The notes below the pieces were generated by a model, which did not search any database, was not told the origin of the DNA, and was given only the letters and a program-made list of their open reading frames with translations. This document shows positions 1 through 5,683 of a DNA stretch of 8,036 nt, piece after piece. Source of the stretch: Clostridia bacterium (GTDB lineage: Bacteria; Bacillota; Clostridia; Christensenellales; CAG-917). The stretch is from positions 1-8,036 of the forward strand of contig CAAGFS010000043.1 in the NCBI GenBank assembly GCA_900769205.1, read 5' to 3'. Made by a program: the position numbers and the translations under genes. The first letter of the stretch is position 1; each line of letters begins with the position of its first letter.

Positions 1-59
1 AAAAAGGTGCGCTTCGTGCAAAAAGCGTAAAAGCAAACAACGCGCCACGGGCGCATCGC

Positions 60-85
60 AACACGTCGGCGACGGCGTGTTTTTT
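60..85 (+). terminator. Rho-independent terminator of an upstream unit
   Basis: Positions 60-68 pair with 73-81 in a 9-bp stem (one G-T pair) closed by a GCGA tetraloop (69-72). A T run at 80-85 follows. This is a textbook intrinsic terminator on the + strand and ends a transcript that begins before the window. A smaller 5-bp hairpin (42-46 with 50-54) lies just upstream. Reading frame 1 is open from base 1 to a TAA at 28-30, so the last nine codons of the upstream gene may be there, but nine residues are too few to prove it. Confidence 0.8.
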
Positions 86-122
86 CTTGCAAAAAAATCG
101 TGCGGCAAAGAAAGATTTGATA

Positions 123-151
123 TTTACAAACATACAAATATGTAGTAAACT
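123..151 (+). promoter_or_regulatory. Probable promoter of the lipoprotein pair
   Basis: TTTACA at 123-128 is separated by 17 bp from TAAACT at 146-151, in an AT-rich stretch that contrasts with the GC-rich flanks. An alternative pair is TTGATA (117-122), 16 bp, TATGTA (139-144). A 5-bp inverted repeat, ACATA-CAAA-TATGT (130-143), lies within the promoter and could be a small operator. The match to consensus is only moderate, so the exact boxes are uncertain, but a promoter is expected between the terminator at 60-85 and the gene at 209. Confidence 0.4.
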
Positions 152-197
152 TACACTTGTACGGATACGTTTGGACGTGTCGTGCATTTTCTCGTTC

Positions 198-203
198 AGG
201 GGG
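198..203 (+). promoter_or_regulatory. Shine-Dalgarno that fixes the start at 209
   Basis: The AGGGGG run lies 5 nt before the ATG at 209. An upstream in-frame GTG at 182 has no comparable site and would put the hydrophobic signal peptide behind nine extra residues. The ATG at 209 is therefore preferred. Confidence 0.8.
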
Positions 204-208
204 CGTGT

Positions 209-1504
209 ATGAAGAAAGTTTTGAGCATTTTTGCAGTGATTGCTCTCGTTGCGGTGTTCGCGCTGTCTTTCGTCGCTTGCGACGACAATAAAGACGAAAG
301 CCCCGCCGCAAAGACAATCGTGTTTTTGGGAGATTCCATTGCCGAGGCGTTGATAGGTCCGTCTCCCGTTTCCGAGAGGGACAACTACGGCTACTACGCG
401 CTCGTGGGCAGAGTCAACGGACTCAATTATTTCAATCATTCGGTTTCGGGGCATCTCACGTCGGGCAATCTTGTCGATAAAGAAAACGGCGCGGGACTTT
501 TGGAAATCGTAAGCGCGGAGAACGAGTCCGCGTCTTTGGTGCGGACTCACATAATACGGGCGGATATCATACATATCTCGGTGCTCGGCAACAACGCTTT
601 GCAGTTTGACCTCGGCGCGATGCTTATGGAGATGGCGGACGTCAACGAAGGCAAAACGGGAGAGGACAGATGGTTTCAGGCGTGTTTCGACGGCGCGGAG
701 AACGAGTCCGCTCTCAAATACGCTTACGACGACGACAAAGACCTGTTTGAATATCTGCACGACGGCGGAGAAAAAGAAGACGGCGAATATCCCATCCGTC
801 CCGCAATCGCGCTCACCGAAGAAAACACGCTGATTTACGGCGAAAAACAGGGAGCAACCGACTCCGTGTTCAATTTTCCGCACACCTACGAGGACATCGA
901 AGCGATCGTCGCGAAGTTGAGAGAGCTCAACCCCACGGCGAAAATCGTGTTCCAGAAAGTATATAACCCCGTGGTTGAAGGTACCAAGCTCATAAGCCCC
1001 GCCTACAAGGAAGCGCTTGCGCAAAGGGGATACGACACGTATCACGAGCTCAGAGAGCTTGCGCAGGACATTCTCGACAGACTCAACGGCATAATCGACG
1101 AATACAACGACAATCACCCCGACGGCAAGGTGGACGTGCTTGACATCAACAAGGCGTTCAACGACTATGCGGAAGAAGACGTGCTTGACGGCAAAATCAA
1201 TCTTTCGCCGAGCGGACGCGCAAGAGCGCTACTGTTTGCGGATTACACGCACCCGTCCAATCTCGGACACGCGATCATCGCTTCCGAAACGCAGAGATTG
1301 CTCGAAGAATGGGGATTTGCATCAACGGACGCCGTTGCAAAATACAAGCAGATAAAGTGCGACCAGCTTGACAGAATGTACGCGCCCATAGACGGTTTTG
1401 ACGTTGCGGGCGCAAAAGACGCCGTCAACTCGGCAACGTCGTACGAAGACGTGACGGAAGCGTATTTTGCTCGCATTGCGGGATACACTCCCGTCAATTA
1501 TTGA
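209..1504 (+). CDS. SGNH/GDSL-type hydrolase lipoprotein
   Basis: The product (431 aa) is a surface-anchored esterase-like protein. Residues 1-23 are a lipoprotein signal peptide: KK, a hydrophobic core, and a lipobox FVAC with the lipidated Cys at 24 (Phe at -3 is slightly off consensus). SGNH blocks are visible in order: GDSI with the nucleophile Ser43; a block II-like segment around Gly81; GNN at 127-129 (block III usually reads GxND, here the next residue is Ala); and DYTHP with Asp345 and His348, the expected catalytic pair. About 215 residues separate blocks III and V, more than in compact SGNH enzymes. That stretch includes an acidic part (about 150-215) and a probably helical part (about 229-300). 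Residues 370-431 form a C-terminal extension. SGNH proteins hydrolyse ester or acetyl groups on lipids, polysaccharides or cell wall; the substrate cannot be told here. It is first of two lipoprotein genes, with the next starting 18 nt downstream. Confidence 0.88.
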   Translation: MKKVLSIFAVIALVAVFALSFVACDDNKDESPAAKTIVFLGDSIAEALIGPSPVSERDNYGYYALVGRVNGLNYFNHSVSGHLTSGNLVDKENGAGLLEIVSAENESASLVRTHIIRADIIHISVLGNNALQFDLGAMLMEMADVNEGKTGEDRWFQACFDGAENESALKYAYDDDKDLFEYLHDGGEKEDGEYPIRPAIALTEENTLIYGEKQGATDSVFNFPHTYEDIEAIVAKLRELNPTAKIVFQKVYNPVVEGTKLISPAYKEALAQRGYDTYHELRELAQDILDRLNGIIDEYNDNHPDGKVDVLDINKAFNDYAEEDVLDGKINLSPSGRARALLFADYTHPSNLGHAIIASETQRLLEEWGFASTDAVAKYKQIKCDQLDRMYAPIDGFDVAGAKDAVNSATSYEDVTEAYFARIAGYTPVNY

Positions 1505-1522
1505 CGAAGGGGGAGCGGAAAA

Positions 1523-2302
1523 ATGAAGAAAAACGTTTTGAAACTGACGGCAATTGCAATCGTCGCGCTCGTGACGTTGACCTGCGCGTTTGCGCTCTCC
1601 GCGTGCGATGAAAAGCGCACGGACGTGTTCGAGCAGAACACGAAGTTCTATCTTGACAACGATACGCTCTACTTTATGGGACAACCCGACATTCTCGTCA
1701 ACCTTGTGGAGAGCGTGGCAATCAATATGGACGAAACCTATTTCGAGTTCAGGACGGACGGCACGGTGCATATGCAGGTGACGACCAAAGACGGACTTTT
1801 CCGCAACGTGAACGATTTGCTCAAAGGATTCGGCATTAATCTCGGATTTCTGACGAGCATGAACCTTCAGGACAGCATTGACGCCTACGTCGAGTCGATG
1901 TTCCCGGGTTTTGACGAAAAGATAAGCGAAGGCGATCTCGAAGGCGCGCTCAAACTCATCCGCAACAGTCTCGGCTTTGATATTACGGGGCTCGATTACG
2001 AAGCCGACGGCGTGAAGGAAGTGCTTGCGTACGTGGGCGCAAACAAGTCTTTGCCAAGCGATATTCTTGCAAAAATCCCGACGGACACGGTGTTGCGACT
2101 CACCTTTGACAGCACCTACGATTTGCGCACGGTAAAGGGCGCGGACGGCAAGGAATACACCGCAATTTACATCAGCGATATAAAGAACAATCCGTCAACT
2201 CAACCTTTCGGCGTGTTCACCGTCAAAGAAGAAAACGGAGTGAAGAAGGCGACGTTGAGAATAGAGTTTATGGACATAACCATCGGCGTCAAGACCAAAT
2301 AA
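1523..2302 (+). CDS. Uncharacterised lipoprotein
   Basis: I do not recognise a family for this 259-aa protein. Residues 1-27 are a lipoprotein signal peptide with a good lipobox, LSAC, and the lipidated Cys at 28. The mature part has a predicted beta-type segment at about 47-90 (alternating hydrophobics such as TYFEFRTDGTVHMQV), a mainly helical centre at about 93-185, and a second beta-type segment at about 188-257. The centre contains SEGDLEGALKLIRNSLG. No catalytic motif, repeat or binding motif is apparent, so it may be structural or a ligand-binding partner. The start is set by AAGGGGGAG at 1507-1515, 7 nt before the ATG. The 18-nt gap to the SGNH hydrolase gene, and the terminator right after, indicate a two-gene operon. 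The signal peptide resembles that of the upstream gene, but the mature parts do not look homologous by eye. Confidence 0.85.
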   Translation: MKKNVLKLTAIAIVALVTLTCAFALSACDEKRTDVFEQNTKFYLDNDTLYFMGQPDILVNLVESVAINMDETYFEFRTDGTVHMQVTTKDGLFRNVNDLLKGFGINLGFLTSMNLQDSIDAYVESMFPGFDEKISEGDLEGALKLIRNSLGFDITGLDYEADGVKEVLAYVGANKSLPSDILAKIPTDTVLRLTFDSTYDLRTVKGADGKEYTAIYISDIKNNPSTQPFGVFTVKEENGVKKATLRIEFMDITIGVKTK

Positions 2303-2326
2303 TCCGTCGCGAAGAAAAAACGCACG

Positions 2327-2355
2327 ACCCGCGCAACAAAAAGCGCGGGTTTTTT
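2327..2355 (+). terminator. Rho-independent terminator of the lipoprotein operon
   Basis: An 8-bp GC-rich stem (2327-2334 with 2343-2350) with an A-rich 8-nt loop is followed by a T run at 2350-2355. It lies 24 nt after the stop codon of the second lipoprotein gene. Confidence 0.92.
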
Positions 2356-2428
2356 GCGCGATTGAGAAGGATTTTTCAAAAAAATGCGAAATATCCCGAA
2401 AAAAGTGCGCGCGGAGAGCGTTTTTTTC

Positions 2429-2457
2429 TTGTACATTCGTATAATTGGTGCTAAAAT
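2429..2457 (+). promoter_or_regulatory. Sigma-A type promoter, extended -10, of the alcohol dehydrogenase gene
   Basis: TTGTAC (2429-2434), a 17-bp spacer and TAAAAT (2452-2457) are preceded by TGC (2449-2451), an extended -10 element. A T7 tract (2421-2427) sits just upstream of the -35 box. A TATAAT at 2440-2445 is an alternative -10, but has no good -35 at the right distance. Transcription should start near 2464, giving a leader of about 45 nt. Confidence 0.75.
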
Positions 2458-2473
2458 GATATTACTTTATATC
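2458..2473 (+). promoter_or_regulatory. Candidate operator: GATAT-N6-ATATC inverted repeat at the transcription start
   Basis: GATAT (2458-2462) and ATATC (2469-2473) form an inverted repeat with a 6-nt spacer, immediately downstream of the -10 box. Two more copies of the half-site follow at 2476-2480 (ATATC) and 2494-2498 (GATAT). The position suits a repressor site. The motif is short and AT-rich, and no known regulator is matched, so this is inference. Confidence 0.3.
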
Positions 2474-2474
2474 G

Positions 2475-2499
2475 TATATCTCGGTTTTCCGAAGATATG
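2475..2499 (+). promoter_or_regulatory. Leader hairpin abutting the Shine-Dalgarno
   Basis: Bases 2476-2481 pair with 2493-2498, and 2482-2484 with 2489-2491. This gives a 9-bp stem with one bulged A (2492) and a TTTT loop; a further U-G pair (2475/2499) is possible. The structure ends exactly where the GGAGGGG ribosome binding site begins. It could modulate translation initiation or protect the 5' end of the mRNA. It is not followed by a T run, so it is not a terminator. Confidence 0.5.
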
Positions 2500-2505
2500 G
2501 AGGGG
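2499..2505 (+). promoter_or_regulatory. Shine-Dalgarno that fixes the start at 2509
   Basis: GGAGGGG overlaps an in-frame upstream ATG (2497-2499) and lies a few bases before the ATG at 2509. Ribosomes binding here can use only the second ATG, so the protein starts MNIFKTIG rather than four residues earlier. Confidence 0.85.
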
Positions 2506-2508
2506 ACT

Positions 2509-3738
2509 ATGAACATTTTCAAAACGATAGGTTGCCGTATTTTTCAACAGACCATGCGCTTTGCGGAGTATCTGATTCCGTGGAATCAGTGCAAGGAAAC
2601 GTTGTCCGGACCGGGAAGCATTTCGCAACTTCCCAAGTTTCTCAAAGACAAGGGCTTCAAGAGCGTTCTTATCGTCACGGACGGCTTTTTGTTCTCAAAC
2701 GGCAAAGCCGACCCCATCATCGAGGCTTGCACGGAGCAGGGGATGAAATGCTGCTGCTATCACGACGTCGTCCCGAATCCGACCATTCAGAACATCGAAG
2801 ACGGATTGAAAATGTATCACGAAAACGATTGTGACGTCATCGTCGCACTCGGCGGCGGAAGCGCAATGGACTGCGCAAAGGGAATCGGCGCAAGAGTTGC
2901 CTGCCCCAATAAGACCGTTCCGCAAATGAAAGGCGTGCTCAAAATCATGATCACGGGACACAGACTTCCCCCGCTCGTTGCAATTCCCACGACGTCGGGC
3001 ACGGGCAGCGAAGCAACGCTTGCGGCAGTTATCTCCAATCCCGAAACGCATGAGAAATACCCCATCAACGACCCGTACCTTATCCCGAGATACGTCGTTA
3101 TGGACCCGGAGCTTACCAAGACGCTCCCCCCGCATCTCACTTCCACGACGGGTATGGACGCGCTTACGCACGCGGTTGAAGCCTACATCGGCGGAGAGAA
3201 CACTTCGCAGACCAAGAAAGAAGCTATCGAAGCGGTGCAGCTCATTCACAAGTATCTCAAACAAGCCTACGATCACGGCGACGATCTCGAAGCGAGAGTG
3301 CAGATGCAAAAAGCGGCGTATCTTGCAGGCAAGGCGTTTACAAGAGCTTACGTCGGATACGTTCACGCGGTTGCGCACACGCTCGGCGGTGAGTACGGCG
3401 TGCCCCACGGGCTTGCAAACGCAATCATACTTCCGCACGTTCTGCGCGCATACGGCAAATCCGCTCACAAGAAACTTGCGCAACTTGCAGATTGCATAGG
3501 TCTTGGCGGAAATACGAGAGAAGAAAAAGCAAACAACTTTATCAAGTGGATCGACGATATGAACGCGTCGATGAATATACCGACAAAAGTCACGGCAAAA
3601 GACGGTGGAAAGCTCATCGAAGAAGAACGCCTTCCCCGCATGATTGCTCACGCGCTTTCAGAGGCAAATCCGCTTTATCCCTGTCCGCAGGTGTGGGGCA
3701 AGAAAGAAGTGGAAGCCATCTATCGCGAAATTATGTAA
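2509..3738 (+). CDS. Iron-containing (group III) alcohol dehydrogenase
   Basis: This 409-aa cytoplasmic enzyme should reduce an aldehyde or ketone to an alcohol, or the reverse, with NAD(H) or NADP(H), a typical step in fermentative redox balance. An N-terminal Rossmann-like domain carries the dinucleotide motif GGGS at 115-118, and SGTGSE lies at 163-168. The C-terminal helical domain holds the metal ligands of this family: Asp217 and His221 (in GMDALTH), His286 (in GYVHAVAH) and His300 (in GVPHG). The 14-residue spacing between the last two matches E. coli FucO. Length is normal for the family (about 380-410), with roughly 25 extra residues at the N-terminus before the domain proper. CCC at residues 81-83 is unusual. 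The substrate (butanol, propanediol, lactaldehyde and others are used within the family) cannot be told from sequence alone. The gene stands alone, with its own promoter and terminator. Confidence 0.95.
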   Translation: MNIFKTIGCRIFQQTMRFAEYLIPWNQCKETLSGPGSISQLPKFLKDKGFKSVLIVTDGFLFSNGKADPIIEACTEQGMKCCCYHDVVPNPTIQNIEDGLKMYHENDCDVIVALGGGSAMDCAKGIGARVACPNKTVPQMKGVLKIMITGHRLPPLVAIPTTSGTGSEATLAAVISNPETHEKYPINDPYLIPRYVVMDPELTKTLPPHLTSTTGMDALTHAVEAYIGGENTSQTKKEAIEAVQLIHKYLKQAYDHGDDLEARVQMQKAAYLAGKAFTRAYVGYVHAVAHTLGGEYGVPHGLANAIILPHVLRAYGKSAHKKLAQLADCIGLGGNTREEKANNFIKWIDDMNASMNIPTKVTAKDGGKLIEEERLPRMIAHALSEANPLYPCPQVWGKKEVEAIYREIM

Positions 3739-3744
3739 TCCGTC

Positions 3745-3758
3745 CGCCCTTTGGGGCG
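3745..3758 (+). other. Short hairpin after the alcohol dehydrogenase stop codon
   Basis: A 5-bp GC stem (3745-3749 with 3754-3758) with a TTTG loop lies 6 nt after the stop. It has no T run immediately after it. It probably adds 3'-end structure upstream of the true terminator rather than terminating by itself. Confidence 0.4.
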
Positions 3759-3783
3759 AACGACTTTTGCAAAAAAACTCTTG

Positions 3784-3829
3784 TCCCGCTTGATAAGCGT
3801 CTTTTGACGAAGTCAGGCGGGATTTTTTT
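3784..3829 (+). terminator. Long Rho-independent terminator of the alcohol dehydrogenase gene
   Basis: Bases 3784-3794 pair with 3812-3822 in an 11-bp lower stem (with G-T pairs). After a small internal loop, CGTC (3798-3801) pairs with GACG (3806-3809) across a TTTT loop. A T7 tract (3823-3829) follows. An A7 tract on the left side could give weak activity on the other strand. Confidence 0.85.
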
Positions 3830-3861
3830 GACAATAATCGGCGTGTTTTCCCGCTTGCTTG

Positions 3862-3880
3862 TCGCCTTTGGCGAAAAGGA
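3862..3880 (+). promoter_or_regulatory. Hairpin plus Shine-Dalgarno of the ABC exporter operon
   Basis: TCGCC (3862-3866) and GGCGA (3870-3874) form a 5-bp stem with a TTT loop. The ribosome binding site AAAGGA (3875-3880) follows directly, 9 nt before the ATG at 3890. As in the dehydrogenase leader, the hairpin ends at the ribosome binding site. I could not identify a convincing promoter between the upstream terminator and this point. Confidence 0.5.
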
Positions 3881-3889
3881 TTATATATT

Positions 3890-5683
3890 ATGTTGACAGG
3901 AAAATACCTAAATAGATTTTATCTCAAAAACTGGTGGCTGTTCCTTATAGGAGTCGTCGCGCTCGTCGCAGTGAACTATTTTCAGCTGCTCATTCCCGAT
4001 TATCTCGGACGAATAGTGGATATGTTCGACGGCAGCGCCATCGACAAAATCGCGCTCAAAGAAGTGATTCTCGGAGTCGTGGTCGTTGCGGTGGTTATGT
4101 TCGTCGGCAGAATCACCTGGCGTCTTTCCATATTCAACGCTTCGCAGAAAATGGAAGCGGGGCTTCGCCACCTTATGTTTCAAAAGAGCGAAAGGCTCTC
4201 TCAACGCTATTATCACGAAAACAAAGTGGGCACGGTGATGGCGTGGTTCACAACCGATCTGGAAACGATAGAGGAGTTTCTCGGGTGGGGCTCGATTATG
4301 ATCGTGGACTCGCTCTTTCTGACCGCGTTCGTGTTCTACAAGATGTTTTCTATGGACTGGGCTTTGACTCTCGTTATGCTCGTTCCCCTCGTTCTCATCA
4401 TCGTGTGGGGCATGCTCGTGGAAAAGTTTATGGGGCTCAAATGGGAAGAAAGACAGAAGGAGTTTGACAAGCTCTACGATTTCGCGCAGGAAAGTTTTAC
4501 GGGAATACGCGTCGTCAAGGCGTTTGTCAAGGAAACGCAACAACTGCACGCCTTTGCAAAGGTTGCGAAGAAAAACAAGGACACCAACGTGTCTTTCGTC
4601 AGATTGTCCGTCGTATTCGACGCCGTCATAGAAATCATCATCGCGGCGATTATGGCAATGCTTCTCGGGCTTGGCGGTTATTTCGCATACAAGTACGCAA
4701 CGGGCGCGCCCGCATATCTTTTCGGACACGCGGTTGAATTGAGCGCGGGACAACTCATCACGTTCATAGGCTATTTCGAAGTGATGATATGGCCTATGAT
4801 TGCGCTCGGACAACTCGTTTCGATGCGCTCGAGAGCAAAGACGTCGCTCAAACGCGTCAACGCGTTCCTCGATCAGCCCGAAGACATACAAAGCCCGGAA
4901 AACGCCGTGGTTCTTAAAGACGTCAAAGGAAAAGTGGAGTTCAAAGACTTCTCTTTCAGCTATCCGTCAAACGATACGAAGGTGCTAAAAGGCGTTTCTT
5001 TGACAATCAATCCCGGCGAAAATATCGGCGTCGTGGGCAAGATCGGAAGCGGAAAAACCACTCTCGTCAACACGCTTTTGCGCCTTTACAATATAGAAAA
5101 AGGCAAGGTGTTTATCGACGATACGGATATTATGGATTGCGACGTTGACAGCGTGCGCGCGGCAATAGGCTACGTCCCGCAGGACAACTTCCTTTTCAGC
5201 GACAAGGTGAAAAACAACGTCGCGTTTTCGGATACCGACGCCGAGTTTGAAAGAATATGCGAGGCGGCGGAGTTTGCGGACGTGCACGAAAACATACTTG
5301 AGTTTTCGCAAGGCTACGACACCGTGTCGGGCGAGCGCGGAGTGACGCTTTCGGGCGGACAGAAACAGCGTATATCAATTGCGCGCGCGTATCTGAAAGA
5401 CGCGCCGATTATGATACTCGACGATTCCGTGTCGGCGGTTGACGTCAAGACGGAAGAAAACATTTTGCGCAACATATCTCAAAAGCGCGCGGGAAAGACG
5501 ACCGTCGTCATCGCGTCGCGCGTGTCAACGGTTGCCAATATGGACAGGATTCTCGTGCTGTCGGACGGAGAAGTGGAAGCATTCGATACGCCCGAAAAAC
5601 TTGCCGAAATCTCTCCGACGTACAAGAAAATGGTCGTCTTGCAACAACTTGAAAACGAAGTGGAAGGGGGTGAGCGCAAATGA
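3890..5683 (+). CDS. Heterodimeric ABC exporter subunit with degenerate catalytic residues
   Basis: A half-size type IV ABC exporter (597 aa), with an N-terminal six-helix membrane domain (about 13-310) and a C-terminal ATPase domain (about 345-590). Membrane segments are visible near 14-35, 55-78, 134-152, 158-178, 243-265 and 286-308. A slightly long outer loop lies at about 268-284. ATPase motifs: A-loop Tyr358, Walker A GKIGSGKT (383-390), Q-loop Gln431, canonical signature LSGGQ (487-491), Walker B Asp511, and D-loop SAVD (515-518). The catalytic Glu is replaced by Asp512, and the H-loop His by Ser543 (in IASRVS). These substitutions mark the degenerate-site partner of heterodimeric exporters such as TM287/288 and BmrCD. 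It pairs with the next gene, whose start overlaps its stop. The cargo is unknown; drug or lipid-like export is common in this class. Confidence 0.95.
   Translation: MLTGKYLNRFYLKNWWLFLIGVVALVAVNYFQLLIPDYLGRIVDMFDGSAIDKIALKEVILGVVVVAVVMFVGRITWRLSIFNASQKMEAGLRHLMFQKSERLSQRYYHENKVGTVMAWFTTDLETIEEFLGWGSIMIVDSLFLTAFVFYKMFSMDWALTLVMLVPLVLIIVWGMLVEKFMGLKWEERQKEFDKLYDFAQESFTGIRVVKAFVKETQQLHAFAKVAKKNKDTNVSFVRLSVVFDAVIEIIIAAIMAMLLGLGGYFAYKYATGAPAYLFGHAVELSAGQLITFIGYFEVMIWPMIALGQLVSMRSRAKTSLKRVNAFLDQPEDIQSPENAVVLKDVKGKVEFKDFSFSYPSNDTKVLKGVSLTINPGENIGVVGKIGSGKTTLVNTLLRLYNIEKGKVFIDDTDIMDCDVDSVRAAIGYVPQDNFLFSDKVKNNVAFSDTDAEFERICEAAEFADVHENILEFSQGYDTVSGERGVTLSGGQKQRISIARAYLKDAPIMILDDSVSAVDVKTEENILRNISQKRAGKTTVVIASRVSTVANMDRILVLSDGEVEAFDTPEKLAEISPTYKKMVVLQQLENEVEGGERK

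Noticed and set aside
182..208. GTG start at 182 for the SGNH lipoprotein
   Set aside because: The ribosome binding site at 198-203 lies inside this extension and is well spaced for the ATG at 209, which also gives a normal lipoprotein signal peptide.
1322..1771. 149-codon minus-strand frame across the junction of the two lipoprotein genes
   Set aside because: It is a shadow of both genes; both + strand frames have signal peptides and good ribosome binding sites.
2408..2427. A second terminator after the lipoprotein operon, ending in a T7 tract
   Set aside because: Only about 3 bp of stem (CGC/GCG) precede the T tract, which is better explained as AT-rich sequence upstream of the -35 box at 2429.
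2695..3651. 318-codon open frame on the minus strand opposite the alcohol dehydrogenase
   Set aside because: It lies fully opposite a gene with clear family motifs. Its translation is rich in Arg, Cys, Val and His with no recognisable domain, as expected from the complement of GC-biased codons, and it has no ribosome binding site of note.
3828..3833. TTGACA as the -35 box of the ABC exporter operon
   Set aside because: The hexamer is perfect but is made from the T tract of the terminator, and no acceptable -10 lies 15-19 bp downstream. The real promoter is unresolved.
3859..3887. TTGTCG-N17-TATATA as a promoter of the ABC exporter operon
   Set aside because: It would start transcription at or after the ATG at 3890 and exclude the good ribosome binding site at 3875-3880.
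3492..3896. 134-codon + strand frame spanning the end of the dehydrogenase, its terminator and the exporter start
   Set aside because: It runs through a strong terminator and overlaps two real genes in another frame; the translation has no domain features.
3908..4891. 327-codon open frame on the minus strand opposite the first ABC exporter gene
   Set aside because: Its translation is dominated by His, Arg, Glu and Asp, the antisense pattern of a membrane domain, and the + strand frame is an unambiguous transporter.
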